Shown: positions 1 to 10,000 of the stretch, in pieces | How the letters are laid out: each line of letters starts with the position of its first letter | Numbering within the stretch: position 1 is the first letter of the stretch | Assembly: GCA_024998685.1 (NCBI GenBank) | Contig: JACOEH010000033.1 | Span: 1-52,979, forward strand | DNA length: 52,979 nt | Reading direction: 5' to 3' | Origin: Nitrospira sp. | Lineage (GTDB): Bacteria > Nitrospirota > Nitrospiria > Nitrospirales > Nitrospiraceae | Notes under the pieces: model-generated | The model's input: only the letters and a program-made list of their open reading frames with translations | What the model was told of the DNA's origin: nothing | Database searches by the model: none | Program-made: the position numbers and the translations under genes

Positions 1-71
1 GATTCGAACCTTGGAAGACATAAGCCAGCAGATTTACAGTCTGCCCCCTTTGGCCACTTGGGTACCTGCCC
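1..71 (-). tRNA. tRNA-Tyr (GTA anticodon), truncated at its 3' end by the window edge
   Basis: Read on the minus strand from 71, the sequence has a 7-nt acceptor arm half, TA at positions 8-9, a D-arm, an anticodon stem closing a CTGTAAA loop (anticodon GTA, complement of 35-37), an extended variable arm and the conserved GGTTCGAATC of the T-arm. The long variable arm plus GTA anticodon is the bacterial class II tRNA-Tyr pattern. The 3' half of the T-stem and the acceptor strand lie outside the window. The stretch 72-306 shows no gene I can support. Confidence 0.93.
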
Positions 72-306
72 GCGATGTTTCATTGTCCTACATCCGAACC
101 AAATTGCAGCACAAGTATGAGGACGCTCAACAAAGACAAGTGGGCCTACCCGTGCACAGCTTTCTTCCTCAATCCTTAAAGAGATTGACTCGTTGAAGTG
201 CTCGGACAGGCTAGATTACGAAATGCTGGATTCTATTGATGAACTTACGTCATGTCAAGAGGAGAATTCGACCCAGGCATTTTTTTGATTTCCTTCTCTC
301 GGTGGT

Positions 307-1188
307 CTAACAGACAGATACCCAGGATGATTCAAATGAAGCCTCGAGCCGTTCAATAAAATCATGCTGAAAACCGAGGATGTGTTTCATTAAAACACCA
401 GCTTCCTTCAACGTCAACTGCGATGACTTGGCCAAATATCTCTTCCGAGTGAGGCGCCGTTCGTCAGGATCTTCAGGGACGTAGTATCCACGGAGATCAC
501 CTTTCTCGAATGCCACCTTGAGTCGCCGTACCCATTGATGAGACTGTCGCTGATCCTGAAACATGGATTTCCCGGTCTTGTGCTGCACTTCAAGCTGATT
601 CCAGATCGCCCAGCCGATAAAGACCGCCCATGTTTCATTCAGCGCTTCCCACGACTCTGCCTGGGTCAAATAGCGTGATTCCGTCTCATCCATTCGCTGA
701 ACAATCGGTGCAATTTTCACTTCCCCGTATCGACAGGCTTGCTGCTTTTTGGCAAAGCTCAGCAGCTCTTCTGAACCGTGCCCGGCCTCGGCGGAGTGCT
801 CTTCAACGACCTGCAGGTAATCCATATAGGCATGAAACAGCTCGTGATAAAGCACTTCTAATTCCTTGTGCGTCATCTTGCCAAGCGGTTTAAGGGTCCT
901 TCCCGCGGCATTAAAAGACAACGAACGGTTAAGAATCATCCGATGCTCGTCAGGATGGTACTCAGCGGCGTAGGTCCGAAGATCATCGAACTCGAACTGA
1001 ATAAAGTCCGGAGGGAATGCCTTCAGAAATTTCGTCGGCAACTGTAAGCGCGCCGCGTCATGAAGGAGGCTCATCCATGTGCGATCCGTACTGCCCGCTT
1101 CAGTCTGCGATATGGCAGCCGCCTCGGCAAAGAAGATCGGCATCACCCAACACGACAACAGGACCAATCGAATAGTGCGATGATTCAT
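307..1188 (-). CDS. Secreted/exported protein with HExxH zincin-like motif
   Basis: Hypothetical protein of 293 aa. I chose the ATG at 1188 because it is followed directly by a signal-peptide-like segment (basic NHRTIR, then hydrophobic LVLLSCWVMPIFFAEAAA). The longer reading from 1284 buries this and overlaps the upstream helicase gene. Residues about 115-119 read HELFH, a HExxH motif, in the context VLYHELFHAYMDY, so a zinc-dependent peptidase or a peptidase-derived fold is plausible. A possible third ligand lies in the EEHS stretch about 15 residues later. The gene follows the helicase by about 50 bp on the same strand and may be cotranscribed. I do not recognise a named family. The peptidase role is inference from the motif alone. 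Confidence 0.72.
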   Translation of the reverse strand: MNHRTIRLVLLSCWVMPIFFAEAAAISQTEAGSTDRTWMSLLHDAARLQLPTKFLKAFPPDFIQFEFDDLRTYAAEYHPDEHRMILNRSLSFNAAGRTLKPLGKMTHKELEVLYHELFHAYMDYLQVVEEHSAEAGHGSEELLSFAKKQQACRYGEVKIAPIVQRMDETESRYLTQAESWEALNETWAVFIGWAIWNQLEVQHKTGKSMFQDQRQSHQWVRRLKVAFEKGDLRGYYVPEDPDERRLTRKRYLAKSSQLTLKEAGVLMKHILGFQHDFIERLEASFESSWVSVC

Positions 1189-1240
1189 ACGCACGGAAAG
1201 AGCATCGATGGACAGCGATACGGCGATAGGGAATGACGAT

Positions 1241-3277
1241 CTATAAATAGGGGTCTCTCGCCATTCCCCAGTCTTCACGCTCACCTTCCTCGATCAGTGC
1301 AAGCGTGTCGAGAAGGTCCGAGGACACATGATCCAGAAATCGTGAGGGCTTCGAAAGCAACATCCCGCTGGTTTTGTCGTACACGTTGATGGGGTATGTC
1401 AAAAACAAATGCCGCTTGGCTCGCGTGACGGCCACGTAAAAAAGCCGCCGTTCTTCCTCCAATTCGTCATCGGTGAGAAAGGAATAGGCCGACGGAAACC
1501 GGCCGTCGACCACCCAGATGACAAACACACACTGCCACTCCAATCCCTTCGCGGAATGGATCGTCGAGAGCACCAATCGCTCATCATCACGATCGAACGT
1601 TTCCACGCCCACGGCGCTCCCATCAGGCGGCTCCAGCGCCAAATCAGCAAGAAACTCGTCAATACCCTCATAGCCCTCGGCAATCGTGTGGAGGTGATCG
1701 AGATCTCTCGTGCGCTTCGGGTAATCGTCGTATTGTTCCTTGAGAAGCGGAAGGTAGTACTCATAGATATGAGTGACCTGTTCGGCGGGCTGTCGACCAT
1801 CCGATCTAGCCAGACTCTCCAACGTATCGGCCAAGTTCTTGAGCCCTTGCCCGGAACGGCCGCTTACCCCGCGCAGCACGTCGAATGGTCGTTCGGATTT
1901 CACGATCGCGGTGAGTAAGTCCTGGGCTTTCTTCGGCCCCACCCCTTCTACCAACAGCAACACGCGATGCCAGCTGACCGTATCAAGAGGGTTCGCGACG
2001 ACCCGCACATGTGCCAGCAGATCCTTAACGTGGGCCGTCTCAATAAACTTCACCCCGCCTCGCTTGATAAAGGGCAGGCCCTTGCGGGAGAGCTCGATTT
2101 CCAGGTCAAAAGAATGGAAACTTGAGCGGAACAGCACCGCCACTTCACTGAGCGGCACGCCTTCTTCGCGAAGCTCAAGAATCTTCTGCGCGATGAATCG
2201 CGATTGCGCATTTTCTCCCGCCGCTTCTACCAATGCAGGCAACGGTCCATCGATCTTTCTCGTAAAAAGGCGCTTCGTATATTTCTCGGCTGCTTCCTCG
2301 ATAATGCAGTTGGCCAGATTCAAAATCGGTTGGGTGCTGCGATAGTTTTCTTCGAGCTTATAGACCGTCGTGCCGGGGAACAATATGGGGAACTCTATGA
2401 TGTTCTTAAAGGTCGCGCCCCGGAACGCATAGATCGACTGCGAATCGTCCCCCACCACCATCACGTTCTGATGCGCCGCCGCCAATTGCCGGATGACTTC
2501 AGCCTGCAACCGATTCGTGTCTTGATACTCATCGACGAGGATATAGCGATACTGACGGGAGATGTTCGCGCGGGCCGCTTCGTCAAGCAACAGCAATTGC
2601 CGCAGCATCACCAGCAGGTCGTCGTAGTCCAAGAGTTGCTTGTGGCGCTTCGCTGCTTGATAGGCTTTTTGCAGCCGCCCGAGATCTTCCGAATGATCCG
2701 CAAAGTGACTGAACTCTTCCAGAATGATCTCGTCGAGATTGCGCAGTGTGTTCTCGCTCTTGCTGAGCATTTCCATGATCGTCCCCTTGCGGGGAAATCG
2801 CTTGTCCTTTTCATTGAGCCCCAGCTGCGACCGCACCAGCGCGATGAGATCCTCCGCATCGCCGCGATCCAGAATCGTGAATCCAGGCTCGATGCCGATC
2901 GACCGGCCATATCGGCGCAACAGGAGATTCGCCACCGAGTGGAACGTCCCGCCACAAACCCGATGACTACTCATCCCGATCAGATCGCCGGCCCGCTCCA
3001 ACATTTCCTGAGCGGACTTCCGGGTAAAGGTGAGTAAAAGAATATTCGAGGGATCCACGCCGGAGTCGATCAGATAGGCCACGCGATAGACCAGCGTGCG
3101 GGTTTTGCCGCTCCCCGCCCCTGCAATAACCAACGAAGGGCCCTTACCCGCCGTCACGGCGGCCAGTTGCTGGGGATTCAGCGCTGCCGCATAGTTGAGG
3201 GACAACTTGCGCGGAGCAGCTTCCTCCGAAGGCCGTTTCAGCACGTAGGTTTTAGCTTCTCGTTCCATGGAACTCAT
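1241..3277 (-). CDS. UvrD/PcrA/Rep-type ATP-dependent DNA helicase
   Basis: Superfamily 1A 3'-5' DNA helicase of about 678 aa, expected to unwind DNA in repair or replication restart. Motifs run in family order: Q-motif LNPQQLAAVTAG, Walker A AGAGSGKTRT, Ia LLLTFTRKSA, motif II VDEYQDTN, motif III GDDSQSIYAFRGA, motif IV LEENYRSTQ, motif V STIHSAKGLEW and motif VI FYVAVTRAKRHL. It is somewhat shorter than E. coli UvrD and lacks a long C-terminal extension, closer to the PcrA/Rep size range. The start is uncertain: a TTG at 3286 and ATGs at 3277 and 3268 are in frame, none with a strong Shine-Dalgarno. The family call is secure, but which paralogue (UvrD, Rep or PcrA) cannot be settled from sequence alone. 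Confidence 0.95.
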   Translation of the reverse strand: MSSMEREAKTYVLKRPSEEAAPRKLSLNYAAALNPQQLAAVTAGKGPSLVIAGAGSGKTRTLVYRVAYLIDSGVDPSNILLLTFTRKSAQEMLERAGDLIGMSSHRVCGGTFHSVANLLLRRYGRSIGIEPGFTILDRGDAEDLIALVRSQLGLNEKDKRFPRKGTIMEMLSKSENTLRNLDEIILEEFSHFADHSEDLGRLQKAYQAAKRHKQLLDYDDLLVMLRQLLLLDEAARANISRQYRYILVDEYQDTNRLQAEVIRQLAAAHQNVMVVGDDSQSIYAFRGATFKNIIEFPILFPGTTVYKLEENYRSTQPILNLANCIIEEAAEKYTKRLFTRKIDGPLPALVEAAGENAQSRFIAQKILELREEGVPLSEVAVLFRSSFHSFDLEIELSRKGLPFIKRGGVKFIETAHVKDLLAHVRVVANPLDTVSWHRVLLLVEGVGPKKAQDLLTAIVKSERPFDVLRGVSGRSGQGLKNLADTLESLARSDGRQPAEQVTHIYEYYLPLLKEQYDDYPKRTRDLDHLHTIAEGYEGIDEFLADLALEPPDGSAVGVETFDRDDERLVLSTIHSAKGLEWQCVFVIWVVDGRFPSAYSFLTDDELEEERRLFYVAVTRAKRHLFLTYPINVYDKTSGMLLSKPSRFLDHVSSDLLDTLALIEEGEREDWGMARDPYL

Positions 3278-3331
3278 CAAAGGCAAATAAATTTGATAAG
3301 CAGCAAGGCATCAGACCGTCGAAGTCTCCTG

Positions 3332-3685
3332 CTATCCCTTGGGGCGAACGCGAATGCGGCCACGAGTCACCACCATCACTGCACCAGACTCCAATTCACT
3401 TCGATAGTGATTCAGAACTTCTTGCATTGCTGTGACTTGTTCTGAAACAGACAACTCGAGGAAGCGAATGATACCAGAATGAGGGCGACGCTGGACAGCA
3501 ACCAACTCCCCAAAATCCTTATCTTCTGTGATGACCATACTGCCGTCTTCATGCGCCATGGCTAATACGACTTCATCCGAAGCGCGAGGGTCGACTTCAC
3601 TCACAAGTCGAACATCGTGACCAAGCTCAACCAAAAGACGCCGAAGCGAGCGAGAAGAACAGCAGACATCAAGAAGAAACTTCAT
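3332..3685 (-). CDS. DUF5615 PIN-like protein, probable toxin of a DUF433/DUF5615 module
   Basis: Small 117-aa protein beginning MKFLLDVCCSSRSL, with a central VITEDKDFGEL segment. The early Asp and the T-x-D-x-DF motif are the acidic positions expected of the DUF5615 family, whose fold is PIN/Mut7-C-like and which commonly pairs with DUF433 antitoxins. Members are presumed RNases. Its ATG overlaps the stop of the upstream DUF433 gene by 4 bp (ATGA), which indicates translational coupling. The two likely form a VapBC-like type II module. Toxicity is inferred from family and gene arrangement, not seen. Confidence 0.85.
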   Translation of the reverse strand: MKFLLDVCCSSRSLRRLLVELGHDVRLVSEVDPRASDEVVLAMAHEDGSMVITEDKDFGELVAVQRRPHSGIIRFLELSVSEQVTAMQEVLNHYRSELESGAVMVVTRGRIRVRPKG

Positions 3686-3936
3686 GCAGATTTGGTGAGA
3701 GGAATACGATCATACACATGCTCACCACTCAGCAGACGATGGACAAAGAGGAGACAGGCCTGAATATCATCCCGCTCTAAGAAAGGGTACTCCTTTAAAA
3801 TCGTTTCCGGCGTTTCTCCAGCAGCCAACATGCCGAGGACGTGTTCGACGGCAATGCGCATGCCGCGAATAATCGGCTTACCGCCAAAGATTTGTGGGTT
3901 CACCACAATCCGCTCTAGTAACTGCTGTTCGTTCAT
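3682..3936 (-). CDS. DUF433 protein, probable antitoxin
   Basis: 84-aa protein with the DUF433 signature IVVNPQIFGGKPIIRGMRI followed by a helix-turn-helix-like stretch (VEHVLGMLAAGETPETILKEYP). DUF433 proteins are small, winged-helix-like and usually sit directly upstream of DUF5615 toxin-like genes, as here (4-bp overlap). The frame stays open upstream to 4122, but that extension would overlap the DUF4112 gene by over 100 bp. The ATG at 3936 gives a protein of usual family size, although its Shine-Dalgarno is weak. Autoregulation of the pair is expected for the family but no operator was identified. Confidence 0.8.
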   Translation of the reverse strand: MNEQQLLERIVVNPQIFGGKPIIRGMRIAVEHVLGMLAAGETPETILKEYPFLERDDIQACLLFVHRLLSGEHVYDRIPLTKSA

Positions 3937-4013
3937 ATACTTCAACTCTGAAAGGTTGAGATCAGCGATAACTGTACGCTGCTCGACATCAAATGACAAG
4001 CGAGTGAGGGGCG

Positions 4014-4553
4014 TTATGACGATACCATCACCCACAGCCTGTAAAGCAACCAAACGACGAAGGCGATGGCGAGAAGTAGGGTCGCCACCGTCCCTCCGAT
4101 AATGCCGCTTACATAGAACCAATCAACAGCAGTCTCACGATCCGGCCTCATGGCGGCCTCGCGAAGCAATGCCGCATTTCTCGTGTGACTCCGAAACCAA
4201 ACTGAGAAGAGATCACCAAAAATTGGGATCGCGCCAATCGTCCCATTGATCAGCAGATTGAGGCTCATGCGAGCCACCACAATGCGGGGAAGTTGCAAGC
4301 GCGTCGCCAACCCGAGAATAATCGTGCCGATGAGATTGGCCAGAACATCGCCGATCCCAGGGATGAGACCGAGCAGCGGGTCCAAGCCGATGTACCACGA
4401 CGTGCCGGGAATCCTGACCGTCGTATCCATTATCTTGGCAAGCATGTCTGCAATCGTGAGCAAATGCTCACGCGCCTCGTCTCGTGGCAAGACCTCAATG
4501 GGCGATGTAGGTTGACGATGAGAGGCCGAGGTGGGCTGGTGGGGTGCCTTCAT
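4014..4553 (-). CDS. DUF4112 domain membrane protein
   Basis: About 179 aa. The ATG at 4553 is preceded by AGGAG at a good distance; a GTG at 4580 would add nine residues. The central part carries the DUF4112 pattern (DPLLGLIPGIGDVLANLIG, then LINGTIGAIPIFGDLF, repeated IPxxGD elements), and the C-terminus has a strong transmembrane segment (GGTVATLLLAIAFVVWLL). The function of the family is unknown. It lies directly upstream of the DUF433/DUF5615 pair on the same strand and may share a transcript, but nothing else links it to them. Confidence 0.85.
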   Translation of the reverse strand: MKAPHQPTSASHRQPTSPIEVLPRDEAREHLLTIADMLAKIMDTTVRIPGTSWYIGLDPLLGLIPGIGDVLANLIGTIILGLATRLQLPRIVVARMSLNLLINGTIGAIPIFGDLFSVWFRSHTRNAALLREAAMRPDRETAVDWFYVSGIIGGTVATLLLAIAFVVWLLYRLWVMVSS

Positions 4554-5481
4554 CAGACTCCTGTCACTGTACCAGATCACCGATCAAGAAATGCGGAGTC
4601 GAAGGCAGCCATCATACCCACCGCGCGATTGCAAGGCTAACAAATCCATCGCTGGCCCATCTTCTTAAGCCGGACGAGAAGAAGTCACCTTCTTGCATGA
4701 TCAGCCCAGTGGTGGCGATAGCGGCACAAAGCCTTTACGTCGTTGTTGTACTTGACCAAGAAATATCTATATGTAAAATTTCACTATTATCCATCCTGGC
4801 AAGACATTCATGCCCAAACTCATACTTAGAATAGCGGAGTTCAGTGAATTGCTGGCCCGCATGCAAACGCTACAAGCTCGAAAGGGCGTGGAGGCTGCGT
4901 TCAACGCCTCTCCAGAGAAATTGGGGCGCGCCGCGGTCGCGGCCGCCCAAAAGCCTCGCCCAAAGACCCTTCAACCGGCCGAGCACCGAAACTAAAACCG
5001 GTGCTGCACATGGAGCATGGCAGAATTCTCGGCCCGCCGGACCTGGCCTCCACGCCGAACTGGGCCAAACCGATCGTCGCCGCCTCGCTCAAGCTACACC
5101 GCCCGTAAATCCGCCAGAACTGAGCCTACTTACACATTCCCCACCTTGAACGCGCATACGACCGGTTCAGCAATCGAACATTTTCCGGGGCGACATGAGC
5201 AGTGCGAAACCTAACACAGAAGGTATAGGGATCAGCGTCTGGGCTGGTCCTCTACCCAGGCGGTGTCAGCAGATCGGCTATACTAGTCAACAGGACCCTG
5301 CGCGAATTCTTGTTGACACCATCGCGAAGAATTGGACCGGCGCGTACTTCCCGACAGATCACTGATGGACGCTCAGTAGTACATATCAATCCTGGGAGAA
5401 GTTTTGGCCCGCACCAGGTAGGACCCCCGCTGAGCTTCGAGTGCGCCAGGTCAAAGTTTGAAAAGAAAATGGAGTTTACCT
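4554..5481. other. Gene-poor stretch with possible gene remnant
   Basis: Over 900 bp without a convincing gene. A 61-codon ORF at 4810-4995 (+) and an overlapping open stretch in another frame at about 4845-5119 both look protein-like in part. The second encodes GRGRPKASPKDP, which resembles an AT-hook, followed by HMEHGRILGPPDLAS, but has no start codon. One explanation is a small DNA-binding protein broken by a frameshift near 4920. The rest (5120-5470) shows nothing recognisable apart from the leader of the next gene. Confidence 0.35.
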
Positions 5482-6936
5482 ATGCCACATCGAGTCTGGA
5501 GACCGACTTGCCAATGTCAGCCAGGCGTTATCACGAGAGGGACCCTACTTTGCTCTAACTGCAACATGCCAGGTGAGCCCGATGGTTGGTCGTTAAGTAT
5601 GATCGAGTCAATGGGCCGATACCAGCTGTTCTACGGATTGTCGCCGATCGGGCCGCATCGGAAATTGGCCGATCGGCTCTTTGATAAAATCGTCTCGACG
5701 TGTGAGTCCTGTCGAGGACGAGGCCTGCGTGATTCCACGACAATGGCGGATCGGTATGAGGGCTGCCCCGCCTGTCGGGGACTCGGCCGCATCTTCACAG
5801 CGCCAGAGTCCGTCATCGAGTCTGTGAGACAGCAAGTGCTTGCTGGGTATCCAAATGCCGCAGCGGATCGGAGCGACGGATTCATCTCGGCCACGCCGAC
5901 TAAGAAGTCGGCTCCCCCAGTCAGGAACCAAGCTGGATTAGGAAATAGAGTCCTGCAGGCCTTATCCGAAAGACTGCAGATAGACGAGGAATGGTCTATT
6001 CGCGGGCCGTGTGGGTTCACCTGGTGGGCACATCATCTCGCGCAGCGGGTGTGGATCGAACAAGTATCCGAAGATCGTGATTCTCCTGTAGTGCAGGTGC
6101 AGGCCGAAACGGCACTCCTCTGCCAGGTGCCGGACACGATGGCGAATCGGGCGCGTCTGAACCTCTCAAACAAGGCGGCAAGCCTCAATACCTATCGCTT
6201 TGATCCTCAGACCGGTCGGCTGACGCTTCGGTGTTGCGCCTATGTTACGCCCGAGACGGAGGGATGGCTCACCTCATTCTTGTCTGCCGCCATTGCCATT
6301 CAGGTTGCGGACGCACATATCAAAGGACAATCCGAATTCGCCCGGCTATTCGATGCCGAAGTCGATGTTTCCTCCCATCCGTCCTCCGGACGTCGGGAGG
6401 TCATGGACGACATGCTCAACGTGATAGAGGAGATGTTCGCACCGATGGGGCGGAGACCGTCTCCTTTCACCGAAGCCGATTTCGAATCACTGACGCACAT
6501 TTCGCTCGATGGCTTAGTCCTAACCAACGCTGATTCGAAAGGGGTGACCACAGAATTCCGCTTCAATGACGAGAAACCTGGACTGTTCTCGAGTGGCACG
6601 GCGCTGTGCGAAATTATTCCCACGAGCCATCCCCAACTTGGGAACGGTGTCCTTTGGAAGCTCACGCTTCCGCTTTATTGCACTGAGCGCGAGGCGATCG
6701 ACAAAGCCATCGAGCTCAACCTGGCAGAATACGACTACCCGATATGGCCCTATTTTTATGGATTCGGAGCCTGGTGTAGCGATCAGCGACTCAGAGCCGT
6801 CGCGTACATCATGTTTATGCCGGCGGCCGTCTATAAGCCAGGAATTTTGGTACCGTTCTTCTTGAGTATGCGTGCGAGAACGGAATGGGCCAAGCTCTAC
6901 CTGGCTGGTGCGCATGAACGACACGGAACGGCCTGA
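5482..6936 (+). CDS. Unknown protein with DnaJ-type zinc-finger motifs
   Basis: 484 aa. The ATG at 5482 was chosen because GGAG sits 7 nt upstream (5471-5474); a TTG at 5458 is the longer alternative. The N-terminus holds paired cysteines (about C10/C12 and C24/C27, the latter as LCSNC) and then two CxxCxGxG motifs, CESCRGRG near 74-81 and CPACRGLG near 95-102, like half of the DnaJ cysteine-rich domain. The remaining roughly 350 residues contain no motif I recognise; they look like a folded alpha/beta protein, with a C-terminal region vaguely reminiscent of YbjN or secretion-chaperone folds (weak inference). No J-domain (HPD) is present, so it is not DnaJ. It is isolated between a gene-poor region and an oppositely oriented defence-like helicase. 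Confidence 0.75.
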   Translation: MPHRVWRPTCQCQPGVITRGTLLCSNCNMPGEPDGWSLSMIESMGRYQLFYGLSPIGPHRKLADRLFDKIVSTCESCRGRGLRDSTTMADRYEGCPACRGLGRIFTAPESVIESVRQQVLAGYPNAAADRSDGFISATPTKKSAPPVRNQAGLGNRVLQALSERLQIDEEWSIRGPCGFTWWAHHLAQRVWIEQVSEDRDSPVVQVQAETALLCQVPDTMANRARLNLSNKAASLNTYRFDPQTGRLTLRCCAYVTPETEGWLTSFLSAAIAIQVADAHIKGQSEFARLFDAEVDVSSHPSSGRREVMDDMLNVIEEMFAPMGRRPSPFTEADFESLTHISLDGLVLTNADSKGVTTEFRFNDEKPGLFSSGTALCEIIPTSHPQLGNGVLWKLTLPLYCTEREAIDKAIELNLAEYDYPIWPYFYGFGAWCSDQRLRAVAYIMFMPAAVYKPGILVPFFLSMRARTEWAKLYLAGAHERHGTA

Positions 6937-7091
6937 ATTCCTTGCACGATGTACCGGCAGATTATGTGAGAACCGCTATGAGGTTGTAAAACCCTTACGG
7001 CACACATGCACACGCGCCCGCTATCAACCTCGTTTCTTGATTTGAGTTGGTCCTGACACACACACGAAATGGTTTAGGATTCGAGCCCTGC

Positions 7092-10000
7092 TCATCTTCT
7101 ACGCGACGCTTTTCTCTTCTTTTCCTGAACACCTTGTAGGGATCTTCTTCCTTGCTGATCTCTTTTTGGATCACGCTCCTCTCTAGAGAGCCCGTTGCGA
7201 AATCTTTCTCGCTCTGCCCTTATCATGCTGATTGACCAATCACATTTGGTATCAGCCTGACTATTCTCGCAATAGAAATATGGGCCATATCTTCCATCGG
7301 CATAAACAGTTCGCGAACCACAACGTTCACATCGAGGGTTCTCGGGTTGTGTGACTTGACCAGCAGCTTTCTCGCCTGAATAGCGTCGTTTGGCCATCGA
7401 TGCAGCAAGAGCTTGAGCCAAGCCAGCATTAACCAAGCGCGTCATACTCTCTTCTGTTATATGGGCATGGCTGAGCGTATTTAGTGAACCATGCCAAACA
7501 ATTTCATTGTCTATCAACACAACCTTCTGATGAATCCTTGACCTGCAGTCGACCACACAGCCAATCCCTTCCAAAGCATCTAACGCTTGTTTGCCAGCAG
7601 ATGGTGGTATGCTGCCGTTCAAATACGGAGATCGGGTCACACAGCGAACTTTCACTCCCTCAGCAATCTTCATACGGAATAGTTCTCCATATTCTGCAAC
7701 CCTCCGAGGTGTCACAAAACCAGAAAAAATGACAACCCCTTTCTTGGCTTTGATGAAGTCCTCTCTAATAGCCGCATCGAAATTCTTCTCGTCAAATATA
7801 CCGAGTGACTCCGCTTGAACATCAAGCTTCAAATTCCCCAAGAGTCCCTTAAGATCGTTTTGTATTGGGCGCAATTCCAGCAAGGTTTTGCCAGAGATAA
7901 CCCGACCCTTCACCTGCATGTCATAGAGGATGGAACGTAATAGCGATGTGCTTGGCAGATGCTTATCAAGATGAGTTAGATTTGCAATCACAACAAGATG
8001 AGACTGTGCCCTGCTAACTGCAACATTAAGCAGTCTCGCGCCAATATGTGTCGGCGGCACCCCATGCACGAATTGACCAACGGTCCATGCTCCTCCATGA
8101 CTTTCAGGGATTTCCAAGACCATCATTTGACTTTCGTCACCTTGGTAACGATGAACCGTTCCGGCAGTAACTTGCTCGTTGAGGCCTTCACCTTCGAGTA
8201 GTTTTTTGATTAGCTTCGCTTGCGCTGCATAAGGGGTACAGATTCCGAGACGTTTTTTGCCTCCATTTATGTATCCAGATCTATTGAGATGCCATGCTAG
8301 ATTCCTAGCCAACAGAGCATGCATCAAATTGAATCGTGAACGGAAAGCCGTAACGCTTTCAAAAGGCCAAAGATCGGAGGTGTCGATGATGGTAAGCGTA
8401 CCGTTGAACGGTTCAGGTGGAGAAATATTCGGCGATTGTGGATTAACAACTTCTGTCTGGAGCTTGCCATCGTACATGGGACCAGAAATCAGATCGCAGA
8501 TGGCGGAATTCATTCTGTATTGAATGCTAAGCTGGACCGTCCCCTCATCATTCTCGTGATTCTCAAGGACGTCGTGCCCCAAGACATCGAAAACTGCTTC
8601 TTGTTCTGTTGGGACTATCGGTGGTAGCTGACGAGGATCCCCGCATACCACAACTCGTTCACGTGAAAATCCCGAGATAAACCAAATTATGGGTGGAATT
8701 ATCATTGAGACTTCATCTATCAACACCAGGTCAAACTGACCAAACTCTTTAGAGGACAAATAAGTCTTGGTACACGTAGCCCCAATGACCTTCGCCCCTC
8801 TCATAATCGAGGCGCTAAGTTCAGCAATCTTCGTCTCAATTTCTCTAAGTTCCTTAATCAACGACCCACGAAGTTTTTCTGCTTCTGCAATCTCTTTTTG
8901 AGCAGCATTTCGATCACACGTCCTCAGCGTTGTATTCAGCTGGTCGTAGTCGCGTTGGGTCGTAACCTGCCTTTCCTTGATTTCTTCTAGCAACGCCCTT
9001 ACCTCAACAAGCGAGCTCCATTGTTTTTCTTTGACACCCTTAACTTCTGCAATGTTTCGGGTAATTTCATCAATGCTTCGCTGGAACAATCCGAAGCGAG
9101 ACCTTTGCCGTTTTTTCATTTCTTCAGCTAGATCGCCTAACCTCTTTTCAAGACGATTGCTGTCATCTACTACCTTTTGATGTTGTTTGCGCTTTGCTTC
9201 TTCCTGCTTTGATAAATCTCGAATTTGACTTGTGACCGCATCAAGTTTCGCAAACCATTCAAACACTTGCCTCGCCTTTACCGTCTTCGCGTCAACCTCA
9301 CTGATACTTTCCTGTATAACTCGCTTTCGCTGTTCCAACTCATGCGATAGCCTTGAGATAATGCCTTCTATGCTGACATAATAAGCGTATTTTTCCTGCA
9401 AAAGATCATCCGCAATTCGCCCAACACGGACGACACGTCCCTCTTCCATAGCCATGTGGGTAGACCCAAGCTCGTCGCAGACCTTAAGTAACAATTGATC
9501 TAGCGCCTTGTTAGTGTTTGAGCAAATCAGCAATCGCTTATTTGCCTCCAGCGCAGAACGAACGATGGCGGCAAGAGTCGTTGTCTTTCCGCTACCTGGT
9601 GGACCCCAGATCCGAGTCACTGAAGCGCACAACGCTCTGTGCAAGGCCTGTAGCTGCTTTGCCTTGAGACGATTAGAAAGCGAATGTGAAGGAATTGCAT
9701 CGGGGTTTGGAGGTAGATCCGCACGACCTACGACTGCATCAGAAAAAGACCGGTTAACGGCAATTTCTCCCCCTTTTGTTTTCTCAAGTTTTTCCTTGAG
9801 TGCCTCCAGCAACGCGATCGCATCTATCAACAGAACGGCTCGGTGAATCAGTGAACCATGATCTCCGGAGATCGCCAGGAGCAATTTCCCAGCGCTTATA
9901 GATACGATTGATCCGTCCACTCTTTGTCCTTGTATCTCCACAGAAACTTGAGCGTCTTCAAATAATTCGGCCTCATCTGCAAAAGGAAATGCGTACAGAG

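Noticed and set aside
2204-3037. Long plus-strand ORF (277 codons)
   Set aside because: It is antisense to the conserved helicase motifs and has no recognisable domain; a frame shadow.
4810-4995. 61-codon ORF as an intact gene
   Set aside because: No ribosome site and an equally protein-like overlapping frame; treated as a possible remnant only.
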